This document shows positions 36,531 through 47,200 of a stretch of DNA of 64,000 nt, one piece after another. The stretch comes from Smittia aterrima (taxonomy: Eukaryota > Arthropoda > Insecta > Diptera > Chironomidae), in the NCBI GenBank assembly GCA_033063855.1, contig CP093830.1:13082854-13146853 (forward strand), read 5' to 3'. The notes below the pieces were generated by a model. It saw only the letters and a program-made list of their open reading frames with translations. It was not told where the DNA came from and made no database searches. Position 1 is the first letter of the stretch; each line of letters opens with the position of its first letter. Made by a program: the position numbers and the translations under genes.

Positions 36531-36602
36531 ATTAGGCGACGGTCTAGTTTGATAAAGGCTTGATTAGAAATCAAGTTCTAGTGGGTTCGAATCCCAAGCA
36601 AA
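36531..36602 (+). pseudogene. Degenerate tRNA-Ser(AGA)-like element
   Basis: A five-pair anticodon stem (CTTGA/TCAAG) encloses the 7-base loop TTAGAAA with anticodon AGA. A T-arm-like GTGGGTTCGAATCCCA carries an intact B-box, and an A-box-like segment lies upstream. The variable arm is too short for a serine tRNA and the two acceptor strands do not pair. The core is flanked by the 7-bp direct repeat AAGCAAA (36524-36530 and 36596-36602), and A-rich sequence follows. It is therefore best read as a tRNA-derived insertion or pseudogene rather than a working tRNA. Confidence 0.55.
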
Positions 36603-36684
36603 TCTATAAAATTATAAAAAGTCTTAAGAATTTTTCATACTCTCTTATGTCGTCTATTAATTTTTTTTTTATAATAGATAACTT

Positions 36685-37010
36685 TTATTTTCCTTTTCCT
36701 TCAGGGTAGTCAATGCAATTTTTCCAATCTTTTCCGGCTGCGATGCGAAAAGCTTTAAAACAAAAATATTTTCATTAGACAACTTTGACACATTTCTCAC
36801 TCTTATCAACTCACAAACTTTATTACAATAATTAAAATTTCTGAGGTAGCACGCATTGCGAAAATATTGATAGTTCACGCCGTCAGTCGCGCAGAGAAAC
36901 CTATGACCCATGCAATGCTCGTAGTAGCACCTTGAGTTCTCTCCGTAAATTGGCGACGCTTCGTTCCGACTCAAGTAAATGAAGAAAAGAAGTAAAACTA
37001 GAAGCTTCAT
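36685..37010 (-). CDS. Kazal-like secreted peptide 1
   Basis: Two exons, 37010-36815 and 36752-36685, with donor GTGAGT and acceptor TTTAAAG in phase 1, giving 87 aa. Residues 1-18 are a signal peptide. The mature peptide has six cysteines (28, 33, 40, 54, 62 and one in exon 2) and the Kazal-type C-ATDG-x-NY core. The spacing between the third and fourth cysteines (13) and the fourth and fifth (7) differs from classical Kazal inhibitors and matches the short non-classical Kazal-like peptides of insects, such as the vasotab-related group. The residue at the usual P1 place is Gly, so trypsin inhibition is doubtful. Reading through the donor gives a different, cysteine-poor tail. The spliced form restores the sixth cysteine, which supports the intron. 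Paralogue of the next gene. Confidence 0.85.
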
Positions 37011-37029
37011 TGCCGGGTGATCTTAAGAG

Positions 37030-37067
37030 ACTGAATATCATCAAACACCTGATGTCTCGATTTTATA
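37030..37067 (-). promoter_or_regulatory. TATA plus initiator of Kazal-like gene 1
   Basis: TATAAAA at 37067-37061 precedes an arthropod initiator TCAGT at 37034-37030. The initiator A lies 35 bases from the first T and 22 bases before the start codon. The same pair recurs with near-equal spacing before the second Kazal-like gene. Confidence 0.55.
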
Positions 37068-37268
37068 TTTTGTTGATTCTTTTCGTTCGCGGTAAAATTC
37101 GCCACAAGGTCAAGCCCGAAACAAAAGATGAATTTACATTTCTAGAAGAATTTTTATTAAGATGTGTTACAAAAATAAAATTTAGTATTCAAAACGTCGA
37201 CGTAGGGAACGATTCTTCATATTTTTAGGCAGTTAGCATAATTCGAAGAGAAGTAAACATGTTGATCA

Positions 37269-37573
37269 TTAGTTTTGTCTGCAATCGGTGTCGGCAACTT
37301 TCTTGAAATCTGTTTAATAATTTTAAAAATAAAAGTAATTTTAAAGAAAGCAAAATCAAAGAATCACTCACGGTCGTCGTGACAATTGTTGTATTGTCTC
37401 ATTCTGCAGCTTCCACTGAAATATCTCGTCTCTTCACCATTCGATGCGCAAATGAGCTCATCGAAATCATCTCCACAAATGTCGCGACGACAAGCATCAG
37501 TTGCTGGAACTTTTGCTGCACTTGCAATGTTGAAAACAACGACGAGAACGAGGAAAGCTACGATAGTTTTCAT
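37269..37573 (-). CDS. Kazal-like secreted peptide 2
   Basis: Two exons, 37573-37372 and 37309-37269, with donor GTGAGT and acceptor AAACAG in phase 1, giving 80 aa. A signal peptide covers residues 1-19 (ending NIASA). Six cysteines (28, 33, 42, 56, 64 and 77) show the same 13- and 7-residue gaps as in the neighbouring paralogue, and the intron falls at the same place and phase. The core C-ASNG-x2-TRYF is Kazal-like. The P1 position is Asp, which argues against inhibition of trypsin-like enzymes. The two genes are head-to-tail with 258 bp between coding parts and surely arose by tandem duplication. Likely a secreted salivary, haemolymph or gut peptide; the target is unknown. Confidence 0.85.
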
Positions 37574-37589
37574 TGTGAATGTTGTGAGA

Positions 37590-37626
37590 ACTGATGTGAC
37601 TTCTCCTCGTCGAGCGCCTTTAAATA
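37590..37626 (-). promoter_or_regulatory. TATA-like plus initiator of Kazal-like gene 2
   Basis: TATTTAAA at 37626-37619 and initiator TCAGT at 37594-37590, with the initiator A 34 bases from the first T. The arrangement mirrors that of the paralogue. Confidence 0.5.
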
Positions 37627-38071
37627 CAAAAGTTTTTTCGCGGAATCACTCGCAGACAATCGTTATCAATATTTCAAAATTTAATTTCACTGTCGCAGAA
37701 AGCTTTTCATTGCCGAATTAAAATGTCAAGTTGTAAAATGTTTAATGGAAATAAAAAGTTTGTTTTGTCGGGAAGTCATCGGCCCATTTCTCGATCATTA
37801 AAAATTGTTTAATTTTCAATTAAATCTTTGAACCAGAAATGTTGTCTTACGAGCATTGTCACGACAAAAGATCAAATAAGTTCCGGGACGTGTGAATCAC
37901 ACAAATTATAATAAATATGAATTACTGATCTTATCTCTTCTTACGAAATTCACAGAGAGAAGCTTCGTTTGCCTCGATCATCTGACTCATCTCGAGGAAA
38001 ACCTTCAGACAACTTCAAGTGAATTCCCAACAATTATTTCTCATCGAAAGACTTCAGATTTGTTAATAATT
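37627..38071. other. Spacer between Kazal-like gene 2 and jitterbug
   Basis: No gene is seen. It should contain upstream regulatory sequence of the Kazal-like pair and the sequence beyond the jitterbug 3' end. Confidence 0.5.
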
Positions 38072-38091
38072 TTTATTCATTTTATTTTATT
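38072..38091 (-). other. jitterbug polyadenylation signals
   Basis: Clustered minus-strand AATAAA hexamers about 185-200 bases past the stop codon. Confidence 0.55.
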
Positions 38092-38271
38092 CAATATCTG
38101 CTCGACAAATAATTGCGCAACATAAATTAAGTCGTTAGTTAAATTTTAAATATGTCTTCGTTGTTGTCCACCAGAAAGGGAAGTAAAGGAGAAAACTATT
38201 TCATTGCATCTACAGAAGAGAAGTTTCTCGAAAAGTTAACGATAAATAAGTTTTGTTCCATTTGTTTGTTC

Positions 38272-41200
38272 TTAAGGTGTGATGGCCATGAAGCGTCTGA
38301 GTTCTTCTTGAGTGTCGAAGATCATTACTGGGAAAGGACTTCCTGGTACCAGTTCGTTTGCCCATTTCACTTCCACTCGATAATCTCCTGGTTCAGTTGG
38401 ATCATACTATTTCATTGAAGAAAAGATTTTATTGTTTTATCAGACTCTCGATAACAATTTCAACTTACCTTGCACAAGATTGTGCGATCCTTTTGTGATT
38501 CCCGTTGCATTTCAACTCTGAAAGCTCCTTTAGGTCCTCGTACTCTAACAGTCAATTGGCCAGCTCCTGCGCCACGAGTGTCGCAGATAAAACGTGATTG
38601 GAAAGTCGCTAAAACTCCATGTTCAATGCCCGGTCCGTAAACTCGAACTTTGCTTGCATCAGGAGCACCGACAACGCGAAGAGAGAAAGGACTGCCAGCA
38701 ACATGTTGCCCTCCGTATTTGATTGTCAGTGAATGTCGACCTGGCTCTTGTGGTTTGATGTTGAGAGTGAAAGTCGCATCGCCGTGATCGTACAATTCGC
38801 AATAAGCAACTTTTCTTGGTCCAGTGCAATGAGCTGTAAGTTCGCCTGGTCCAGCGCGACGAGTGTCAATCCAAGATTTGATTTGTTGTCCAACGACTCC
38901 ATGACGTAAACCTTCGCCTGAACATTTAACTTTCGTTGCATCGACTGAAGATCCAATTGCAATGCTGAAGGGACAACCTTTAATTAATCGACCGCCCCAT
39001 TTAACATTCAAGCTAAGTGGACCTTGTGATGTCTTCGGTGGTGTATACGAAGCTAGCCAGACAGGCTCTTCAGCTCTCGGCTGATTCAAAGTTACAGGAA
39101 TCGTAAAACCATCTTGATAAGCCAAAATAATTTCTGGTTTTCCTCCAGCTGGAACAACTTGAGTTGCGTCGACTGTAAAATGTGCGACTTCGCCAAGTTG
39201 TGCTGAAGATAATCCTCGTCCAGTTAAAGAAACTTTGTCAGCTGCTTGTTGCGATGTGACAAAAGCTTTGATGGGACATTGTCCAATTGACATTCCACTC
39301 CACGATAAATCGAAATTGTGTTCACCAGGAGATAAGCCATCAGCAGGAATGAGAACTTTACATTTTCCTTCGCTCATCTTCTCGACATTGATTTCATTAT
39401 TGTCGACAGTACAAACGAGTTCACCTGGTCCAGCATCTGCTGTATCGAAGATAATCTTCGCTGGAAGAATCAATCGACTGTCAGTATCAAGCAGCGAGCC
39501 CCATCCAGTGACAGGAGCAACCTTCGTGTTATCAACACATGAAACACTCCAAGGAGAACCTGGAAGTGGTCCACGATTGGGACAGCTCGCGCGAATCTCA
39601 TAACGACCGACAGATAAAATCGTGTACATGATTCTCCATTCGTTATTTCCTAGAAGTTTTATTTTTGGCTCGATTCTCTCGCCTTTTCCATCTGAATTTT
39701 CAATTTGCACGTTCGGTGCTGATGGACAGAAAACATTGAAAGACGCTTCCTTTCCACGATGCGCGACTTCGAGACCATTACCCATTGCACGAGCATCTGA
39801 CTTCATGTTGGTTGATGAGACTGCGAATGTTATTGGAGTCTTCACTTGATCTCCGCCATAAAGAACAATGCACTTGTAATGACCAGCGGCTGTTGGAATG
39901 AATTCAATTAGCTTTGAGTCTTCTTTGTTTGTTACGGTGACAGGAACATTTTGTCCTGTCGGAGAAAGAACTGACACGTCTACGTCAGCATCTCCAGCGT
40001 CTTTAGTGTTGAGAGCAAAGCTGATCGGTTGATTTATGGCGAGGTTTGTTTTCGGGAGGCTCATTAGTTGAACCTTTGATGAATCATAAGCTTCGCAGAT
40101 GAAAGGACTTCCAGGAAGTGGCTTCGATTGATGGAGTACATCGATTTTACATTTTCCTGGTTTCTGCACATTGAATTCTGCTTGTAAGTGTCCGCCTTTT
40201 GTTTGATAGCAACGAACAGGAAGAGCTTGACCGCCTGGACCAGAAACAACAACATCAAACTCTCTCGCGGCTTTACCATTCGTATCAATAGCGAAAGAAG
40301 TTGTCTTGCCAACTCGAGCTTGATAAAGTCCAAGGCCATGAACGCAGATTTCTTTTCCTGCTGACGAAGGCATGATAATGATTTCGATTGGCTTCGTAGA
40401 AATTGGAATTCCATTGAACATCAAAGTAACTTTGTGTGGCGCAATTCGTGTTGGATGATAAACGACTTCCCACAACGAGTTCTTGCATTGACGAATCGAA
40501 TGAGCGACTTCAAGAGCGCCACATTTGACAAGAGCTGATAGAGTTCCAGTTCCTGCTTCCGCAAGTGACACAACAATTGTCGCTGGCCGATGACAATGTG
40601 CTGTTCCAACTTCAACAATCTTCACCATCGAAGCATTGAAAATGCACATATTTCTTGTACTAACAACGCTTCGAGTTTCTCTGTCGATGAATCTAATCGT
40701 GTAACTTCCAATCTCAAGAGTCTTGAATTCAGCTTTTCGCTTTCCGATTGTTGTGTAAGGCACGACCTTCTGACTTGGCCCGATAACTTCGAGAATGTAA
40801 TCATCGCCAATTAAATCGACAACAGCAGGATTTCCTGCTTGAACGTTCTGCACACTTTGTTGTATGTCGCACTGAAATTAAAATTATGAAATGAGATTTT
40901 ATCGAAAAGGAAATTAAAGAAAAAAAATTTACCCTGAATGGATTTCCATCGATTGAGATATCGTTGAATGTGATGTTCACGTAATGTGGCTCAGCAGTTT
41001 GAGGAACGAAAGTAACATCATAAAGACCTGTGTCAAAGAGTGAAATATATATAAGATTTTAATTTCCATTAAGCGATCATAAAAGAAAGAATAAAGACCT
41101 CGAGCACATGCTGTGACTTCTGCTTTAACAGTGTTGATTGCAGTTGAGACTACAAGCTCTAACGTTCCTTCTCCAGCACCAGCAGCATCAACGCTGAATG

Positions 41201-44200
41201 TTATGGGAACTCCCATTGGAGCTGGCGAAACTTGATCTAATCCACTGATTGCTACTCGAGAGACGTCGAAGACATTGCAGCTGAATGGCGATCCAGGAAT
41301 GTGTTGTTCTCCACTCGAAACGCTTATCAAGTGTCGACCAACGACGATTGGTTTGAATGTAACTAACCAAACCTCATCGCGAAGAGTTAATTTACAAGGA
41401 AGACTGTCACCAGCTGGACTCGTGATGTAAATTTGAGGCTCCGTCGTCTCAAAACCTTCCAACTCAAAAACATTGTCGACATTCACAGGAGCTTGACGAA
41501 GAGTTTCTCCGCTTGCCATTGCTTTCACCGACGACATTGGTTGAGGTGACACCACGCAGTTGAAAGGAGATCCAGGAACTGGATGTCCATTGAAACGAAC
41601 TGATAGCGAATGCTTTGCAGCTTCAGTTGGTTTGAAGTTTACTTTAAAGCGAGCGTTTCCTTCTGATGTCACAAAGTTCGGAACGTTCTTGCCTCCAACT
41701 GCGACAATAATTTCAAGATTGCCAGCTCCAGCTTGACTCGCGTTAATACTAAAGCTCACACTCTTTCCAACTGTTCCTGATTTGATATCAGTGACGATTA
41801 CTTTCTCAGCGGAATAAGCTTTCAACAAGAATGGACTGCCTTCGACATGTCCTCCGTTTGCAGGTAAACGAACCTCAACGGAGTGATCACCAACATCAAT
41901 TGGTTTGAACTTGACATTGAAGCCATTGCGACTTAAGACTTCTTCGACTGTCACAGGAACTATTCGTCTTGCTGGTCCAAGGATTTCTGCGACTGGTTCA
42001 ATTCCAGATTCAACGAAAAACTCAAAATCTTGATCAACGCTGACTTTGTCGAGAGCCTCGAGTCCTTGAATTTTAGCAGCCGATGCGATCTAGAGAAAGA
42101 AATTTATGATTAATAAAGAATCTAAAGTTAAAGAAATGGAGAACAAACCTTGCAAGTGAATGGAGATCCTGGAACGTCTTGTCCATTAAATCTCAACTCA
42201 ACTGTGTGATTCTGAGCATCGCGTGGAGTGAAGGAGATTGCATAAGTGTGTTGACCTTGAGCTTGAGCTGATGTTGGCACTCGACCATCGTTCACTGTCA
42301 CTTCCAAGTTTCCTGGTCCAGCTTGTGCTGTCTCAACAAGGAAAGTTACTGGTCGTCCCACCGTTCCATTCGTGACATTCTTCACTTTGATTGCATTGAC
42401 ATCGTAAACCTTGGAAATAAAATTTTCGTTATCAAAACGCTTTTGAATTAAAAATTAATGCAATTTTCACCTTTGCCGAGTAAGGGCTGCCAGCTGTTGC
42501 TTGTCCTTGAACGGTGACACTAACCTTGTGCTCGCCTACAACTCTTGGCACAAACTCAGCTTTAAACACACCATCCGAGGTCTGAAGAACTTGCGCTGGT
42601 ATCGAATGGCCAGTTGGTCCTGATATTTTTATTGGTCGGTCCAGAAATTTTGTGTTAAATTTAATATTTTTGATGTTTTTGTGTGTTTGTGAAGGTTTTT
42701 GTTTTCGTTTGCCAAAAAATGTGTGAGTAAAAGTTTAAAATATTAATCGAACTTGTCGGAAATTTTAAAAGCAGCAATAATTAATTAACGAGCACGTTGA
42801 TAAGCGTTGCGGTTAGCAAACATGACGTGATTGTAATCAGCAGAAAAATAAATGAATTTCGAGCAAAGAGAGAGGAAGTGAGTTGGAGATAGTTGTGGGG
42901 GACGGTAGGAATGAGAGGAGTTGTTAGCATGCACCTTGACCAATTTAATTAAATTTAATGTCATTGTCAATTTTTCTTTCGATCATTCAACTACCAATGG
43001 CAACAATTCATTACTCTCGAGCACATTACAGCTCGAGTATTTTTGTTAATGATTGAATGATAAAAAAAAAGTTAGTTCTAATTCAACGTCAGTGTTAACG
43101 TTTTGGTTAATTAGTTTAAAGTCTAGTACAAAAGTCTTCGTCGTCCTGAAAAAATATACAAAGAGAGAATGAGGATACTAAACTTTACAATTGATTGTAG
43201 GGCGATCGATCGTATCGACGGGAATGGTTGTTGGTTGCACTACAGTCGTGGTTTGTTATTGAAGAAAATGAAGAAAAGAATTTTGTGCAAGTTCAAATCG
43301 CAAAATAAAAAGTTGTCAACTTGCAAGAAACTTTAAGTCAAGTTGAAAACTTAATTTTGTGATTTGAAATATTTTTTTAAAATAAAATGTCAATTTTATC
43401 GAAAGAGAGAATGATAGAGTTCATGGCATTCAATCGGAAGGAGTTTGCTCGGTGATTCAGACAAAAACTATCTACACGTGAATTTCTGTACATGAGAAAA
43501 CGAGTTTCGAGCGACAATTACCTTCGACATTCACTTCAACATCGTCTAATCGACCGTTTGGATGGTTGATGATTAGGGAGTTAGGTATGTGAACTGGGCC
43601 GGGTCCATTCAGTGAGACTTGTGGACCAGATGCATTGCCACTAACTTGAACGTTTATTGGACATCCAGGCACTGGCATTTTGTTGAACGAAACGTTGATT
43701 ATGTGTTCGCAGGCTTCAGCAGGGACAAAGGAAACAGCGAATCTAAAAATGAAGAATGAATTTAATAAAAGTCAGCAAATCTCACTAACAATGACTTACT
43801 TCGCATTGCCTTGGGGATGAACCTGAGTTGGAATGTTGTGGCCCTTCGCTGAGATTGTGATTTCGAGGTTTCCCTCTCCGGCATCCCCTGCGTCAACAGT
43901 GAATTGAACAGGTCGACCGACTGATCCCTTCGTTACAGATCCAACTGACACTTTCTTGGCATCGTATGACTTGGCGACAAAAGGCGTTCCCTGAAATGAT
44001 TTATTACATCAGAATGTGTGTAAACTTTGAAAGCTTGGGAAACTCACATGAACCGGATAGCCATTGTAATCAACGTTGATCGTGTGAGCTCCAACATGGA
44101 CGGGAGTGAATTCTGCGGTAAATCCTGAGTGAATGTTGCCTGTTACGCGTACAGGCAGTTCACCCATTGGGCTTCGAACGCTTACAGCTAACTCGGCAGC

Positions 44201-47200
44201 GCCTCCACCAGAAACCTGTTAATTGATAAAACATTTCATTGTCGATTCATCATTAGAGAAATCAAAACTCACCGTTATGAGAAACGTTGCGGGATGATTA
44301 AGAGGAATGAGTTCGAGATTTGAGAGATTCAGAGTTACGCGGCTTGTGTCAGCTACAGAGCATACAAACGGACAACCGCGAACTGTTTCGCCATTAAACT
44401 TGATATCAATCATGTGCGGCTTTGGTTGTTCGGGTGTGAATGAGACGAGACATCTTCCGCCTCCCACGACTTGCACATGATTTGGCACTTCACCTTCATT
44501 GATTGAGATTTCTAGTTGACCTTCTCCCGCAGCTGATGCATCGACTCTAAACTGACACGCTTGTCCAACGACGCCACCATTGACGTCAGTGACTTGAATC
44601 AGACTTGAGTCGTAGACTTTTGCGAGTAAAGGTCCTCCGATAAGTTTTGTTCCGCCAATAGAAGCCTCGATGATGTGAGTTCCGACTTCTTGGGGAGTGA
44701 ATTCGATTCGCATGGCACCATTTGCCGCCTCGTTGTTGATTCGCGCATTGACTTTGCTTTTACTTGGTGAAAGCACAGTCGCAACACAATCAGACCTTGT
44801 TAAGGACATTCCAGGAGGCGGCAGTATCTCAAAAACCGCCGGCTGATTAGATGGCACAAGACGTGTCGATTCGCCAAGAGCAGTTAATCCAGATGATGAC
44901 GGCATTATGTCGATATGCCAGGGTGATCCTAAAGTGAAAGAGATAAACCGAAAATCAGCGACACGATTCAAGAATTTTTTTACTTAGCAAGTTTGAAATG
45001 TTTTCAACACTTCACGACCGTCAAAAATTGATTCGCAAAGCTCTTCGTTGAACTTGTCGGTTAGACATTAGCAACAAAACTTCGCTAAACGTTTTTGAAC
45101 TTTTAAGTTTGTTAGGAGATTTTAAAAAGTGAATTTGAAGAAAAAAAAGTTTTATGATGTTCTCCATTGTTGACTGAATTGGCTTAAATTACTTTCTCCT
45201 CGTTTCTCATCGGTGCCATAAAGATCGACGAACAATTATTTCGTCTGTACTCAGCTGCTTCGTTATGGTTGATTATTATCGAGTCTAGCGCGAAATACGC
45301 GAGGAAAATTCAACGGCTTCGGAAATCAAAATCAGATCCCAATCATTTTTCTATTTTAAGCAAATATTCGATTGTGGGAAAGTTGGATTGCGTAACGTTG
45401 TTAATATTTCTCCGAAAAAATTCTCCACGCGATCGAAGAAAAGAAAATTTTACTTTCGTGGATGTTAAATCACACGGAAAATCACTCTTGCATCATCGCA
45501 GACATAATTTTCAATCATTTCTTTTAATAAGAACGTTGAGCTTATCTCCCTCGAGTGAAATTCAAGGTGAAAATGAAATCGTCGCTTTCAACTTCATGAC
45601 CATGATTACCAAACAGTTTATGCACTATCAGTTCATTAAAAAGCCGTCGAGACCGTTTCGCAATATGCAGTTCAACCTGATCGAGATCTAAGGCCATTTC
45701 ACTCAGCGATTACTGAAGTAAGTGAATCGTGAAACAAGTTTATCGCTTTTCTCTTCTCTTGCTTTTTAAAATAAAAGTTACGCAGCGATCATCAGTAGTT
45801 GAGGTTTTAATTACGATTCATGCGAGGCCGCCATTTCTGGATTTCACCAACGAATCGTCGGCTTTTGAATGAATCGCGTTTCTAGTAACATTCTCGCCGA
45901 AGATATTTCATAACATCAATTCTGATGTTTGCTAATGATTTCCTGATTTCTTTGCGCAACAAAAAACTTGGAGCTAACGGATTCTTTCGTTACGAGATTA
46001 AATATTTTTCTCCTCGAGCAAGTGTCTTAGAAGTTAGAACGTTTTGAAAGAAGCTAAGTCAGGTTTAATTAAAGTTTGCGGTAGTTTAAGCCGTAACAGA
46101 TTTCTCTCAACAGTTTCTAATGAAAGAGTTTGGATCTACGAAGTCAAAACATTTCAAGAACAAATCAATTGAACTAATTGAAGCATTAGATTAGTGAAGA
46201 ATAATTGAAGGTAATTTAAATAATTAGCATTGAGGGAATCTTCAACACAAGTCACTAATTATTCACAGAAGGCGCCAAGATTTGTTTTCATATTTATGTT
46301 GAGTAAATTTTAATGGCACACATTTGGTTTCGCATCGAGAGCTTTCTAAATTGCCCGTGGAAAATTGTTTTGACTCCGTCTCGAACGAGGTTTGTGGCTG
46401 TTGCCCGCATTGAATTCTATTGTTGAGAACTCGTTCATCTCATTGTTTGAGAACCGTGGAAGTCTTCGCAGCCAAGTGCTTCGACCGCAAAACCCTTGAA
46501 ATTACAGCTGAGAGAAGTTGTCCGCAAACCACTCGATTCAAGTTGTAAGAAAATTCAATTTTTCATTCGTTGCGGATAAAACGGTTTTGAGATTCCAATG
46601 CGTTTGATGATCGCAACGGTAGAAACTTCCTTAATCAATCGACAATAGAAACATTAAGAAAAAGATTTATCAAATCGCTTGTGAGCTGACCGAACCTGTT
46701 GATCGGGAAGCGATGGACGAGTAATTGGATATCTCCTGTGCATTCTTCGAATTTTATCTTTTCATCACGAAGAGTCGGAATCTCGATGAACGCACATTCA
46801 CTCGAACGCTTGCAATCACTCAAAATGAAAATGAAATCTTTACTTTCACTCGAAGTGCGTTTTGTGCATCATTGAAATGATAAGCTCGACCCCTTCGAAT
46901 CGAAAACGCGAAGAAGCGAAGGAAAAGTTATTTAACAGGTTTTTTTATAGCTTCAGCAAGATCAAGAGGATTTCAATGAAAATTAAGAAAGTTTTAGTCT
47001 TTAAAAACAGGCAAGTCATTGATAGAAATATTCAGAATATTTCCAACTGTTTCCAGCAATTTTCTTCCGCTAATGAATCCAACAAATAATTAATATTTCT
47101 TCTGTTTATCCAAAACATTTCTCGCCGCCTCACTTTCTTCAATGAAATATTTCTTCTTTCGTTTTGTTTTGTTCGCGATGATTATTCTTCTTCTTCTTTT

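Noticed and set aside
45269..45691. 140-codon plus-strand open frame in the largest jitterbug intron
   Set aside because: It begins at TTG, its first ATG is near the end, and it has no splice acceptor or family likeness.
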